From Aestuariimicrobium soli (GTDB lineage Bacteria; Actinomycetota; Actinomycetes; Propionibacteriales; Propionibacteriaceae): a stretch of 64,000 bases of DNA. Positions within the stretch are counted from its first letter, which is position 1. Each line of letters starts with the position of its first letter. Positions 44,218 through 53,177 of the stretch are shown in pieces. The notes under the pieces were generated by a model. The model worked only from the letters and a program-made list of their open reading frames with translations. It ran no database searches and was not told the DNA's origin. The stretch covers positions 124,001-188,000 of the forward strand of contig NZ_JBPJSQ010000003.1 in assembly GCF_051192575.1 (NCBI RefSeq). Direction: 5' to 3'. A program made the translations under genes and the position numbers.

Positions 44218-45126
44218 TCAGCCGCGGCGTGCGGTCAGCGTGAGCAGCGTCGCCTCGGGACGGCAGAACGTGCGGTAGGGAGCGTACGGCGAACTGCCCA
44301 GGCCGGCCGAGACGTGCAGCCACGCGCTGCGCCCCCCGCTGGTGTGCCGGTGCAGGCCCTTGACCCGGGGGGCGTCCAGATCACAGTTGGTGATCAGGGC
44401 ACCCGTGGGCAGGCAGACCTGACCCCCGTGGGTGTGGCCCGCGAACATCACCTCAACCCCGTCGGCCGTCATCGCGTCGAGCACCCGCAGGTAGGGGGCA
44501 TGCGTGACCCCGACGGTGAGTGCCGCTGCAGGGTCGACCGGGCCGGCGACCTTGGCGTACCTGTCCTGGTTGATGTGGGCGTCGTCGGTGCCGCGGAAGG
44601 CGATCGTCCGCCCGGCGACCTCGACCTCTGCGCGACGGTTGGTCAGGTCGACCCACCCGCGCTCCGAGAAGGCCGCGCGCAGGTCACGCCACGGCAGCTC
44701 GACCTTCTGCGGCGCCCCGGCGAGAGCCGGCACCCCGAGGTACCGAAGGGGGTTCTTGAAGGTCGGCGCGTAGTAGTCGTTCGAGCCGAACACGAACACC
44801 CCGGGCACGTCGAGCAGGGCGCCCAGACTGCGCAGCAGGGGAGGCACCGCGGCGGCCGACGACAGATTGTCGCCGGTGTTGACCACCAGATCGGGTGCCA
44901 GGTCGGCCAGACCCGCCAGCCAGTCGAGTTTCGTCCGCTGGGAGGGCAGCAGGTGAATGTCGGACAGGTGCAATACCCTGACCGGCGACGACCCGGGCGC
45001 GAGCACCGGGCAGCTCACCTCGCGGAGCGTGAACCGTCGCGTCTCGATGTTGGCCCAGGCCAGCACCCCGGCACCCGCGACGGCTCCACCGGCCGCCACG
45101 AGGGCGGCCGTCGTCAGACCCCGCAT
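44218..45126 (-). CDS. Calcineurin-like metallophosphoesterase (Rv3683 type)
   Basis: A 302-aa membrane-anchored phosphoesterase. After an N-terminal helix (LTTAALVAAGGAVAGAGVLAWA) come the metal-binding blocks HLSDIHLLPS, NTGDNLSS, FGSNDYY (N with D), and GHTHGGQVCLP. It is translationally coupled to the PBP1 gene upstream, as Rv3683 is to ponA2 in mycobacteria, which implies a role at the cell wall. The substrate is unknown. Confidence 0.9.
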   Translation of the reverse strand: MRGLTTAALVAAGGAVAGAGVLAWANIETRRFTLREVSCPVLAPGSSPVRVLHLSDIHLLPSQRTKLDWLAGLADLAPDLVVNTGDNLSSAAAVPPLLRSLGALLDVPGVFVFGSNDYYAPTFKNPLRYLGVPALAGAPQKVELPWRDLRAAFSERGWVDLTNRRAEVEVAGRTIAFRGTDDAHINQDRYAKVAGPVDPAAALTVGVTHAPYLRVLDAMTADGVEVMFAGHTHGGQVCLPTGALITNCDLDAPRVKGLHRHTSGGRSAWLHVSAGLGSSPYAPYRTFCRPEATLLTLTARRG

Positions 45127-47564
45127 CAAGGCTTCTTCTTGCCGGGCTTGCTCGGCGCCGTGGAGGCCTGGGTGCTCGTCTTCGAGGCGGTGGGCTTCGA
45201 CGCGGACGACGTCGGGGCCGACGGCGACGACTTGGTCGGCTTCGGTTTCGGCTGGGGCCGCGGTCCGCTCGAGAGGACGAAGGTCACGTCCTGACCCATG
45301 CGGACGGTGCCCGTCGGGTAGTACCGGCCGGTCCAGACACCCCGGGGGAGCGACGAGTACTCGTACACCCGCACCGGGTTGAGCCCGGCCTTGCGCACCT
45401 CGTCCTCGGCCGCCGCCAGCGGCATGCCGCCCAGGTCGGGAACCTTGACCGGCTTGCCCTTCAGCACGTCGTCGCTCGGGGCCACGAAGGCGGTCTTGGG
45501 CTTGCCCTTCAGGGCCGAGGCCATGGCGACCTTGTAGATGCGGCCAGCGTCACCCGAGCCTGATCCCTCGAGGTAGGTGCCACTGGGGAGTCGGATGCCC
45601 TTCAGCGAACGGCGGCGGTTCTTCCAGTAGTCGGTGCCCTTGTCGACCGAGATCATCGCGATGCCGGCCATCTCTGGGGTGTAGCCCGCGAACCAGACCG
45701 ACTCGTTCGACTCGGTGGTGCCGGTCTTGCCGGCCTGCGGGTAGCCGCCGGGAATCAGCGCGCGGGCGCCGGTGCCGGGGTACTTCATCACCTGCGAGAG
45801 CACGTAGTTGGTGCCGTCGGCCACGGCGGCCTCCATCACCTTCTGGCACTTGGCCGTGGGGACGGCGTACTTCTTGCCGGACTTGCTGCTGACCGTGGCG
45901 AGGATCAGGGGGTTGCAGCGCACGCCTCGGTTGGCGAACGTCGCGTAGGCCTGTGCCATCGACAGCGGGGTCACCTCGGCCGAACCGAGGATGAACGACA
46001 GGTTGGCCGACTGGGTGGTCATCGGCTCGCCGTTGGCGAGCTTGGCCCCGGCACGGTCGGCCATCTTGGTGACGTTGCAGTTGCCGACCGAGGCCGCCAG
46101 CGGCACGAAGAACGTGTTCACCGAGCCCTGAGCCGCCTGCACCATCGTGATCTGGCGGTTGTCGTAGCCGCGCACCGAGTTCGTCACCTTGTACGGGGTC
46201 ACTTGGCGGACGAGCCCCTCGCAGCTCATGAACGAGGTGCCCGTCATGTCGGCCGTCGACTTGGCCAGCATCTTCGAGTTGGGCGTCATGCCCTTCTCGA
46301 GGGCGGCGGCGATGCCGAAGGCCTTGAAGGTCGAGCCGCCTTGGAAGCCCTGGGCGTCGCCCATGGACTTCTCGACGTTGTAGTTCAGGAAGGTCTCGCC
46401 GCGGCCGGTACCCATCTTGGGTCGCGACTGGGCCATGGCCACGATCAGGCCGGTCTTGGGCTGCACCAGCACCGAGGTCGAGATCACCGGGTCGGTGGGC
46501 GAGACCATGGCCGTGATGGCCTGCTCGGCGGCGCGCTGGGTCTTCGGGTCGATCAGCGTCTGGATCGTCAGACCGCCTCGCTTCAGGGTGCGCTCACGCT
46601 CGTCCGCTGTCTTGCCGAGGGAGGGCATCTGGTCGGAGAGCAGCACGCGGCGCACGTAGTCGCAGACGTGGGGGTAGGGGGAGCTGATGCAGCCGTTGGG
46701 GGCCGCGACCACGCGCGAGGGCGAGAACGGCACCTTTTTGGCGGCATCGGCGTTGAGCTGCGAGACCACGTTCAGGTCGGCCATGCGCTGCACCACCACG
46801 TTGCGGCGGTTGATGGCCTGCTGCGGGTAGAGGCGGGGGTTGGTGGCGTTCGGGTTCTGCACGAGACCGGCAAGCATGGCGGCCTGCGAGAGGTTCAGCT
46901 TGTCGGCCGAGGTGTTGAAGAAGCGCTTGGCGGCGGCCTGCACCCCGTAGGCGCCGTCGCCGTAGTAGGCGATGTTGAGGTAGCGCTCGAGGATGATCTT
47001 CTTGGCGTTCGGGCCGAGGCTCTTCTCGAGAGCGATGGCGTAGCGCAGCTCGCGAACCTTGCGGGAGACCGTCTGCTCCTGCGCCTCGCGCATCGCCTCC
47101 TCGTCGTTGTTGTTCTGCGCGTCCTGCACCAGCACCTGCTTCACGTACTGCTGGGTGAGCGTCGAACCGCCCTGGGTGTTGCCACCCGTCGAGTTGCGCA
47201 CCAGCGCGCGAAGCGTGCCCTGCAGGTCGATGGCACCGTGCTCGAAGAAGCGGTGGTCCTCGATCGCGACCTGCGCCTGCTGCATCATCGGGCTGATCTT
47301 GTCGAGGGTGACGTACTCGCGGTTCTGGTCGTAGAACGTCGCCAGCACCTGGCCGTCGGCCATCAGCACCCGGGAGACCTCGGACTGAGGGGGAATGTCC
47401 AGTGCCGCCGGCAGGTCTTCGAGGCTGTTCGCCCCGGCCTTGGCCACGCCGCCGGCCATCGCCACGTAGGGAACCGCCAGTCCGGCGGTCAGCAAACCGC
47501 ACAGCACACTGACGGCGCCGAACATCGCCAGGGCATACGCCTTGCTCGCCTTGGTTGCACTCAT
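45126..47564 (-). CDS. ponA2: Bifunctional class A PBP (PonA2-like)
   Basis: An 812-aa membrane enzyme with glycosyltransferase and transpeptidase domains. After one helix (ALAMFGAVSVLCGLLTAGLAV) the GT51 domain has AIEDHRFFEHGAIDLQGTLRAL (catalytic Glu) and GGSTLTQQYVKQ. The transpeptidase has SxxK in GGSTFKAFG, SxN in GSVNTFF and KTG in AGKTGTTESN. A single PASTA-like domain (VPDLGGMPLAAAEDEVRKAGL) and a Lys/Pro/Ser tail end the protein, as in PonA2. It starts the operon with the metallophosphoesterase. Confidence 0.94.
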   Translation of the reverse strand: MSATKASKAYALAMFGAVSVLCGLLTAGLAVPYVAMAGGVAKAGANSLEDLPAALDIPPQSEVSRVLMADGQVLATFYDQNREYVTLDKISPMMQQAQVAIEDHRFFEHGAIDLQGTLRALVRNSTGGNTQGGSTLTQQYVKQVLVQDAQNNNDEEAMREAQEQTVSRKVRELRYAIALEKSLGPNAKKIILERYLNIAYYGDGAYGVQAAAKRFFNTSADKLNLSQAAMLAGLVQNPNATNPRLYPQQAINRRNVVVQRMADLNVVSQLNADAAKKVPFSPSRVVAAPNGCISSPYPHVCDYVRRVLLSDQMPSLGKTADERERTLKRGGLTIQTLIDPKTQRAAEQAITAMVSPTDPVISTSVLVQPKTGLIVAMAQSRPKMGTGRGETFLNYNVEKSMGDAQGFQGGSTFKAFGIAAALEKGMTPNSKMLAKSTADMTGTSFMSCEGLVRQVTPYKVTNSVRGYDNRQITMVQAAQGSVNTFFVPLAASVGNCNVTKMADRAGAKLANGEPMTTQSANLSFILGSAEVTPLSMAQAYATFANRGVRCNPLILATVSSKSGKKYAVPTAKCQKVMEAAVADGTNYVLSQVMKYPGTGARALIPGGYPQAGKTGTTESNESVWFAGYTPEMAGIAMISVDKGTDYWKNRRRSLKGIRLPSGTYLEGSGSGDAGRIYKVAMASALKGKPKTAFVAPSDDVLKGKPVKVPDLGGMPLAAAEDEVRKAGLNPVRVYEYSSLPRGVWTGRYYPTGTVRMGQDVTFVLSSGPRPQPKPKPTKSSPSAPTSSASKPTASKTSTQASTAPSKPGKKKP

Positions 47565-47613
47565 GATTCCCAGAGTACGTGACCGATTCGGCATTTCCCG
47601 CACCGTCGGTGCG

Positions 47614-47688
47614 GTCCAGAAGGGGTCGCCCGCGCTCGCCGGAGCCGCGAATCCGCCCCCTGACGACGACCAGCGGACGAATCTGGAC
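47614..47688 (+). repeat. 75-bp palindromic element, copy 11 (weak symmetry)
   Basis: The core is 75 bp between GTCCAGAA and AATCTGGAC. The interior pairs poorly, but the centre CGAATC matches other copies (plus orientation). It lies between the divergent ponA2 and DUF4177 genes, with TACGCT (47693-47698), a -10, starting 5 bases after its end. Confidence 0.65.
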
Positions 47689-47705
47689 GCACTACGCTGA
47701 GCCCC

Positions 47706-47897
47706 ATGACGAAATGGGAGTACTTCACCGCGCCGATCCTCACCCACGTCTCGACGCAGATCCTGAACAACTTCGGGGCCGACGGCTGGGAGCTCGTGCA
47801 GATCGTTCCCGGGCCCAACCCCGAGAACCTGGTCGGCTACTTCAAGCGCCCCATCCAGGACACCAAGGGCGGTGCCCAGAGCCAGGGTGCCCAGTGA
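47706..47897 (+). CDS. DUF4177-family small protein
   Basis: A 63-aa protein with the DUF4177 fold signature (KWEYFTAPI, LNNFGADGWELVQIVPG). It is the equivalent of Rv3678A, found in front of the RidA-type gene in many actinobacteria, and overlaps that gene. ATG lies 7 bases after a -10 box, so the mRNA is probably leaderless. Function is unknown. Confidence 0.88.
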   Translation: MTKWEYFTAPILTHVSTQILNNFGADGWELVQIVPGPNPENLVGYFKRPIQDTKGGAQSQGAQ

Positions 47898-48355
47898 CCT
47901 CACCCTCGCAGCGACTGGCCGAACTCGGCCTGAGCCTGCCGCCCGTCGCGACCCCGCTGGCCGCCTACACCCCGGCCACCCGCGTGGGCAGCCAGGTGTT
48001 CACGTCGGGCCAACTGTGCACCGTCGACGGGGTGCTCGTCGCCACCGGCAAGGTGGGTGCCGAGGTCAGTGCGGACGACGCCACCGCCGCCGCGAAGGTC
48101 AGCGCCCTCAACGCGCTGGCGGCCGCGGCCCAGGTCGCCGGGGGTCTTGATGCGATCACCCGGATCGTGAAGCTGGTCGTCTTCGTGGCCTCCGCACCCG
48201 ATTTCACGGGTCAGCCGGCCGTCGCCAACGGGGCTTCGCAGTTGCTCGGTGAGATCTTCGGTGAGGCCGGGGTGCACGTGCGGTCGGCCGTCGGGGTGGC
48301 CGTGCTGCCGCTCGACGCGGCCGTCGAACTCGAGCTGGTCGTCGAGACCGCCTGA
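47894..48355 (+). CDS. RidA/YjgF-family enamine deaminase
   Basis: A 153-aa RidA-like protein (Rv3678c type). Motifs are VFTSGQLCTVDG, LNALAAAAQVAGGLDAITRIVKLVVFVASAPDF and HVRSAVGVAVLPLDAAVELELV, with the substrate-binding Arg in VRSAVG. Such proteins hydrolyse reactive enamines or imines from PLP enzymes. The GTG start overlaps the DUF4177 stop. Confidence 0.88.
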   Translation: MTSPSQRLAELGLSLPPVATPLAAYTPATRVGSQVFTSGQLCTVDGVLVATGKVGAEVSADDATAAAKVSALNALAAAAQVAGGLDAITRIVKLVVFVASAPDFTGQPAVANGASQLLGEIFGEAGVHVRSAVGVAVLPLDAAVELELVVETA

Positions 48356-48363
48356 GACGCCTT

Positions 48364-49112
48364 CAGTTCGTGCGGGAGGTCAGTCGTCCGAGGTCATGAA
48401 TGGTGACCGAGCGGCTGTGCACCGACAGGATGCCGCGCTGCTCGAACTCGGTCAGCGCCTTGTTGACGCTCTCGCGGCTGGCGCCGACGACCTGGGCCAG
48501 CTCGGCCTGGGTGAGGTCGTGGTTGACCTCCCAGCCGAGCGGGGTCGACCGTCCGAAGCGGTCGCACAGCGAGACCAGCAGCGCCGCCAGTCGCCCCGGA
48601 ACGTCGGAGAGAATGAACCGGGCGCTCTGGTTGTCGCTGCGACGCAGCCGGGTCGCCATCTGCCGCAACAGCGCCTGGGCGACGTCGTGGCGCTGCTCGA
48701 CCAGGGTGCGCAGCGCCCTCCCCGGAATGCGCAGCACCCGGCAGGCGGTCTGCGCGGTGGCCGTCGTCGAGCGGTGGCCCTCGTCGAAGACCGACAGTTC
48801 ACCGAACATCTCGCCCGGACCCATCAGCCACAGGAGCGACTCGCGCACCTGCACCGCCTGGGCTCGGCGGCGCAGTTCCTTGACGGTCACCTTGCCGCGG
48901 ATCGGCGGCAGGGGCGGCGGCTGGTGGCGCGCCGCCCGGGTCAGCTTCACCTTGCCCTCGAGCAGCAGGTAGACCTCGTCGGCCGGGTCGCCCGTCACGA
49001 ACAGCGTCGCGCCCTTGGCCAGCTCCACGAGGCTCGCTCGCTCGAGCACGGCGTGTCGTCCCTCGTCCGGAAGGTCGGCGAGGAACGGAACGGACGAGAC
49101 ATCAATGGGCAA
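48364..49112 (-). CDS. CRP/FNR-family regulator with an extra loop
   Basis: A 249-aa regulator of the actinobacterial Crp (Rv3676/GlxR) group. The cyclic-nucleotide domain contains GATLFVTGDPADEVYLLLEGKVKL, GPGEMFGELSVFDEGHRSTTATA, and the helix-turn-helix is LTQAELAQVVGASRESVNKAL. Between the beta strands LEGKVKLTR and LLWLMGPGEMFGEL lies an additional stretch of roughly 25-30 residues, HQPPPLPPIRGKVTVKELRR and on, where relatives have a short turn. TTG 49112 is chosen because AGGAGAG lies 6-12 bases upstream. It is convergent with the RidA gene. cAMP binding is likely but not certain, as the PhosphateBC motif reads GEHRSTTA-like (GHRSTTAT). Confidence 0.88.
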
Positions 49113-49269
49113 CGGACTCTCCTGCGGTACAGCGTGAGGCGACAGTCTACCGAGGTCACATCGGCCGTCGGCGCCCCGGGTGGGTCATCGTGTTGGTCAT
49201 CACGCGGGTCATCACGGGGGGCATCGGTCGGGGCGTCGGGAGTCGCGGCTCGGCGGCTACTCTGGCGGG

Positions 49270-49956
49270 GTGGTGACCTCGACCCGCGACCGCGCCCAGC
49301 GCGCGCACCGACTGCTCGCCGAGTGCTACCCGCAGGCCCGGTGCGAGCTCGATTTCGCGACCCCTCTCGAGCTGCTGGTGGCCACCGTGTTGTCGGCGCA
49401 GTCGACCGATCGGCGGGTCAACGCGATCACCCCCGCGCTGTTCGCGCGCTACCCCACAGCGCTCGACTACGCGCAGGCCGACGCCGGCGACCTGGAGGAG
49501 ATCATTCGTCCGACGGGGTTCTTCCGGTCGAAGACGACCTCGCTGATCGGCATCGGACGAGCGCTGGTCGACCGGTTCGACGGCGTCGTGCCCGGTGCCC
49601 TCGACGACCTGGTGACGCTGCCGGGGGTCGGGCGCAAGACGGCCAATGTGGTGCTCGGCAACGCGTTCGGGGTGCCCGGCATCACTCCCGACACCCACTT
49701 CATGCGTGTCACCCGACGCCTGGGTTGGACGACCGCGACCAAGCCCGACGCCGTCGAGTCGTCGGTCGGTGAGCTGTTCGACCCCGACGTCTGGGTGATG
49801 CTCTGCCACCGCGTGATCTGGCACGGTCGCCGGCGCTGCCACGCGCGCAACCCCGCCTGCGGGGCCTGCCCGGTGGCCGAACTGTGCCCCTCCTTCGGCG
49901 AGGGCGAGACCGACCCGGTGAAGGCGGCCCGGTTGGTGAGGGAGCCCCGCGGATGA
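49270..49956 (+). CDS. nth: Endonuclease III
   Basis: A 228-aa DNA glycosylase/AP lyase that removes oxidised pyrimidines. The helix-hairpin-helix LPGVGRKTANVVLGNAFGVPGI holds the catalytic Lys, the catalytic Asp lies in TPDTHFMRV, and the C-terminal iron-sulphur cysteines read CHARNPACGACPVAELC. GTG 49270 is 6 bases after TACTCT (49258-49263), so a leaderless start is likely. GTG 49273 is the alternative. The following two genes overlap, forming an nth-tlpA-nudix operon as in Rv3674c-Rv3672c. Confidence 0.95.
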   Translation: MVTSTRDRAQRAHRLLAECYPQARCELDFATPLELLVATVLSAQSTDRRVNAITPALFARYPTALDYAQADAGDLEEIIRPTGFFRSKTTSLIGIGRALVDRFDGVVPGALDDLVTLPGVGRKTANVVLGNAFGVPGITPDTHFMRVTRRLGWTTATKPDAVESSVGELFDPDVWVMLCHRVIWHGRRRCHARNPACGACPVAELCPSFGEGETDPVKAARLVREPRG

Positions 49957-50585
49957 GGGGCCGTCGACCCGGGGTGCGAGCGGCCGCCGTGGCCGTGGGG
50001 CTGCTGCTGGCGGCGGCCGGGTGCTCGTCCGCGCCGGGCACCACGAACGAACTGCCCACGCCGACCGTGGGCGACCACGACCCCGACCTGCGCGCCGAGC
50101 GCAAGGCCGCGGGGATTGCGGACTGCCCGCGCACCATGCCGAACCAGCCCGCCGTGGTCGACGGCCTGCCCCCGTTGACGCTGCCGTGCCTGGGTGGTGG
50201 CTCCGAGGTGCATCTGGCGTCGCTGCGCGGGCCGCTGCTGGTGAACTTCTGGGCGCAGTGGTGCGGCCCCTGCCGCGACGAGGGCCCGCTGCTGGCCCAG
50301 GCCCACCACACCTTCGGCAGCAAGGTGGCCTTCCTCGGGGTCGACACCAGCGACCCCCGCCCCGAACTGGCCATCGAGTTCGCCAAGCAGGTGGGCTGGA
50401 CCTACCCGCAGGTGCGCGACGCCAGCGGCGACGAGGTCGAGAAGCCGCCGCTGCAGGCGAAGAACCTGCCGATGACATTGCTGGTCGCGGCCGACGGGCG
50501 CATCGTCGCGCGGCATCTGGGCGGCTTCGCCACGCAGGCCGAACTCGACGGCTTCATCACCACCAACCTGGGCGTCGAGCCGTGA
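49953..50585 (+). CDS. TlpA/ResA-like thioredoxin lipoprotein
   Basis: A 210-aa exported thiol-disulfide protein. The signal peptide AAAVAVGLLLAAAGC ends in a lipobox Cys, so it is membrane-anchored outside. The thioredoxin fold has the active site NFWAQWCGPCRDEGP and cis-Pro region NLPMTLLVAADGRI. An extra Cys pair (ADCPRT and LPCLGGG) may form a structural disulfide. It probably serves cytochrome c or wall-protein maturation, as Rv3673c is thought to. Confidence 0.92.
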   Translation: MRGRRPGVRAAAVAVGLLLAAAGCSSAPGTTNELPTPTVGDHDPDLRAERKAAGIADCPRTMPNQPAVVDGLPPLTLPCLGGGSEVHLASLRGPLLVNFWAQWCGPCRDEGPLLAQAHHTFGSKVAFLGVDTSDPRPELAIEFAKQVGWTYPQVRDASGDEVEKPPLQAKNLPMTLLVAADGRIVARHLGGFATQAELDGFITTNLGVEP

Positions 50586-51220
50586 CCGAGGAGCTGAGCG
50601 AGCTGGCGACGCGCCTCGACCCGGTGGGCACCCGCGACCGGCTGGCCGCCGAACGCGGCCGGGTCACCTCGACGGCCCGCCGCTCGGCCGTGCTGGCGCT
50701 GCTGTCGCGCGGCCCGCGACCCGACCTGGTGTTCACCGAGCGGGCCTCGACCCTGCGCCACCACGCCGGGCAGATGTCCTTTCCCGGCGGCCGCATCGAC
50801 CCCGGTGATGCCGATTCGGTGGCCGCAGCGCTGCGCGAGACGCACGAAGAGGTGGGGCTGGCGTCGTCCGCCGTGACGGTGCTGGGCGAACTGCCGCCGA
50901 CCAGCTTCACCACCCGGGTCTTCAACGTCACCCCCGTGGTGGGAACGTGGTCGGGGGACGAGCCCCTGGCGGTGATGGATGCGGCCGAGGTGCAGAGCAT
51001 CCATCGGTTCGCGATCGACGACCTGACCGCTCGCGAGCACCGGGCCATGGTGCGTCACCCGCAGGGGGGTCTGGGGCCCGCGTTCGTGTTCGGCGAGTAC
51101 ATGGTGTGGGGGTTCACCGCGCACCTGGTGGTGGAACTGCTCAAGCTGGGCGGGTGGGAGCGGCCGTGGCCGACCCGCGAACTGCCGATTCCCGACCGGT
51201 TCCTGCGCTCGGGCCTGTGA
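50582..51220 (+). CDS. Nudix hydrolase, probable CoA pyrophosphatase
   Basis: A 212-aa Nudix protein. The CoA-specific UPF0035 motif is visible as STLRHHAGQMSFPGG, directly followed by the Nudix box GRIDPGDADSVAAALRETHEEVGL. Within the box the usual first Glu is Asp (PGD), a conservative change. The catalytic REtheEVG Glu residues are intact. The enzyme would split coenzyme A or its oxidised forms. It overlaps the tlpA-like gene by 4 bases. Confidence 0.9.
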   Translation: MTEELSELATRLDPVGTRDRLAAERGRVTSTARRSAVLALLSRGPRPDLVFTERASTLRHHAGQMSFPGGRIDPGDADSVAAALRETHEEVGLASSAVTVLGELPPTSFTTRVFNVTPVVGTWSGDEPLAVMDAAEVQSIHRFAIDDLTAREHRAMVRHPQGGLGPAFVFGEYMVWGFTAHLVVELLKLGGWERPWPTRELPIPDRFLRSGL

Positions 51221-51241
51221 GGCCCCGAGCGAGGACAGGAC

Positions 51242-51721
51242 TCAGAGCGCGCGGCGGGCGTGCTTGACGGCCGCGCGGGCCAGGGTGTTGCCGTTGACGG
51301 CCTCACGCCCCTGCTTGACGGCGGCTCCCAGCGCCTGCACCGTCGACTGGAACTCGGCGATGGTGGCCTCGGGCTTCTTGATCTGCTCGAACTGCTTCTT
51401 GCCGACGAGCGCCAGCAGGCCCGCGATCAGCAGGCAGATGATGGCCATCGCCGCGAAACCGATGATCAGGCTGAGCAGCACGCCCAGACCGACCACGGCG
51501 TTGAACAGCAGCGACAGGGCGAACGCGCCGCTCAGGAAGAGCAGCGACAGGGCGTTCATCGCGAAGTAGCCGGCGGTGCCGAACATGCCCGATCCCACGC
51601 CAGCGTGCTTGGCCGCGGGCTGCAGTTCGGCCTTGGCCAGAGCCACGTTGTCGTTGAGCATCTGCGGCACGTCGGTCTTGAGGTTGTTGATCACGTCACC
51701 AACCTGCAGACGATCAGTCAT
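51242..51721 (-). CDS. Phage-holin-superfamily (Act-Hol-X) membrane protein
   Basis: A 159-aa membrane protein of the actinobacterial holin-like family (PF07332 type). Two helices are evident (YFAMNALSLLFLSGAFALSLLFNAVVG and VLLSLIIGFAAMAIICLLIAGLLALVGKKQF). The amphipathic N-terminus begins TDRLQVGDVINNLKTDVPQML. The conserved chromosomal place near nhaA and nudix genes shows this is a housekeeping envelope protein, not a prophage gene. Function is unknown. Confidence 0.85.
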   Translation of the reverse strand: MTDRLQVGDVINNLKTDVPQMLNDNVALAKAELQPAAKHAGVGSGMFGTAGYFAMNALSLLFLSGAFALSLLFNAVVGLGVLLSLIIGFAAMAIICLLIAGLLALVGKKQFEQIKKPEATIAEFQSTVQALGAAVKQGREAVNGNTLARAAVKHARRAL

Positions 51722-51801
51722 TCCAAGCTCCTCGTTGTGGGTGCGGCGTCAACGCGACGGCGTCGGACACGGGCCAGCCTAGTGGCGAAGGGTGCGGCGC
51801 G

Positions 51802-53037
51802 TCAGGTGAGCGAGTGGCGACGTCGCTCGTGGGAACGGGCGCGCAGGGCCACCAGCACCCCGCCCACGATCGCCGCGATGGCCGAGGCCACCAGCACCGC
51901 GGCCTTGGCCTCACCCGCATGGGTGGCGTCGCCGGGGAAGCTGAGTTCGGCCATCAGCAGGGCCACGGTGAAGCCGATGCCGGCCAGCACCGAGACGCCC
52001 GCCACGTCGACCCAGCCGACCTCGTCCGAGAGTTCGGCCGACGTCAGCCGGGTGGCCAACCAGGCGCCCCCGAGCACGCCGATCACCTTGCCGGCCAGTA
52101 GTCCGAGGATGATGCCGAGCGGAACCGGGTCGGTGACCAGCGAGCGCAGACCGTCGCCCGAGACCTCGACGCCGGCGGCGAAGACCGCGAACAGCGGTAC
52201 GCACAGCCCGGCCGACCACGGCTGCACGGCGTGCTGCCAACGGTCGGCGGGGTCGTCCAACTCGTCGGGGTCGATGGCGGTCAACAGGCCCAACGCCACC
52301 CCGGCGATGGTGGCGTGCACCCCGGAGGAGTAGAGGCACCACCAGGCGATGGCGAACAGGGCCAGGTAGCCGGGGACGAAGCGGATGCGCTGCCGGTGCC
52401 CGAGCCACCACAGCGCCATGGCGGCGGCGGCGCCGACCATCCAGAGCAGGGAGATGGACGAGGTGTAGACCACGGCGATCACGAGGATCGCCCCGAGGTC
52501 GTCGACGATGGCCAGGGTCAACAGGAACACCCGCAGCGGGGCGGGGAGCCCTCGTCCGACCAGAGCCAGCACGGCCAGCGCGAACGCGATGTCGGTGGCC
52601 ATCGGGATGGCCCAGCCGGTGCGCAGCGACCCGGTCGCGACCAGGTTGACGACCAGGTAGATGGTGGCGGGCACGACCATGCCGCAGACCGCGGCGACGA
52701 TCGGCACCAGGGCCTGCGCCGGGCGCGACAGGGACCCCTCGACGAACTCGCGTTTGAGTTCGAGCCCGGCGACGAAGAAGAAGATGGTCAGCAGCCCGTC
52801 GGAGGCCCAGTGGGCCAGGCTCAGCGGTCCCAGTTCGAGGTGGGAGACCCGCTGGTAACTGGACGACGCCAGGTTCGCCCACAGCAGGGCGACGATGGCG
52901 GCCGCGACCATCAGGAAACCACCGACCGTCTCGGAGCGGAGCACGTCGGCGACGTGCAGGGAGTCGGGCCCGGACGTGGGGCCACCGAAGGCGATCCGCC
53001 GAAGACGGGGGCGTGAGGGAGTGGGGGAGGAGGGCAT
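51802..53037 (-). CDS. nhaA: Na+/H+ antiporter NhaA
   Basis: A 411-aa NhaA-type antiporter, which exports sodium in exchange for protons. Eleven to twelve helices can be traced. The ion-binding double Asp is in LLTLAIVDDLGAILVIAVVY near residue 180, and LTIFFFVAGLELKREFVEG is the conserved early segment. GLLAGKVIGVLGGAW and VAGVSVLAGIGFTVALLMAELSF mark later helices. The basic N-terminus before DSLHVADVLRSETVGG is longer than in E. coli. Upstream (53038-53177) lies non-coding DNA with a short direct repeat (GAGTTCGG near 53152 and 53167). Confidence 0.94.
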   Translation of the reverse strand: MPSSPTPSRPRLRRIAFGGPTSGPDSLHVADVLRSETVGGFLMVAAAIVALLWANLASSSYQRVSHLELGPLSLAHWASDGLLTIFFFVAGLELKREFVEGSLSRPAQALVPIVAAVCGMVVPATIYLVVNLVATGSLRTGWAIPMATDIAFALAVLALVGRGLPAPLRVFLLTLAIVDDLGAILVIAVVYTSSISLLWMVGAAAAMALWWLGHRQRIRFVPGYLALFAIAWWCLYSSGVHATIAGVALGLLTAIDPDELDDPADRWQHAVQPWSAGLCVPLFAVFAAGVEVSGDGLRSLVTDPVPLGIILGLLAGKVIGVLGGAWLATRLTSAELSDEVGWVDVAGVSVLAGIGFTVALLMAELSFPGDATHAGEAKAAVLVASAIAAIVGGVLVALRARSHERRRHSLT

Positions 53038-53177
53038 GGCACCTGTTTCGGGTGTGCGGGAACGGGGTCGCCGCGGGATCCGCGACGGTCGACCAGACTT
53101 CCCGACCCTCCGTCGGTCACCCTACAGGGTCGACGTGACGGGCAGCCTGAGTTCGGGGCGTCACAGAGTTCGGTGCG

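Noticed and set aside
51242..51721. Prophage remnant suggested by the holin-like gene
   Set aside because: No other phage gene is near, and this holin-superfamily gene is a normal member of the conserved actinobacterial region.
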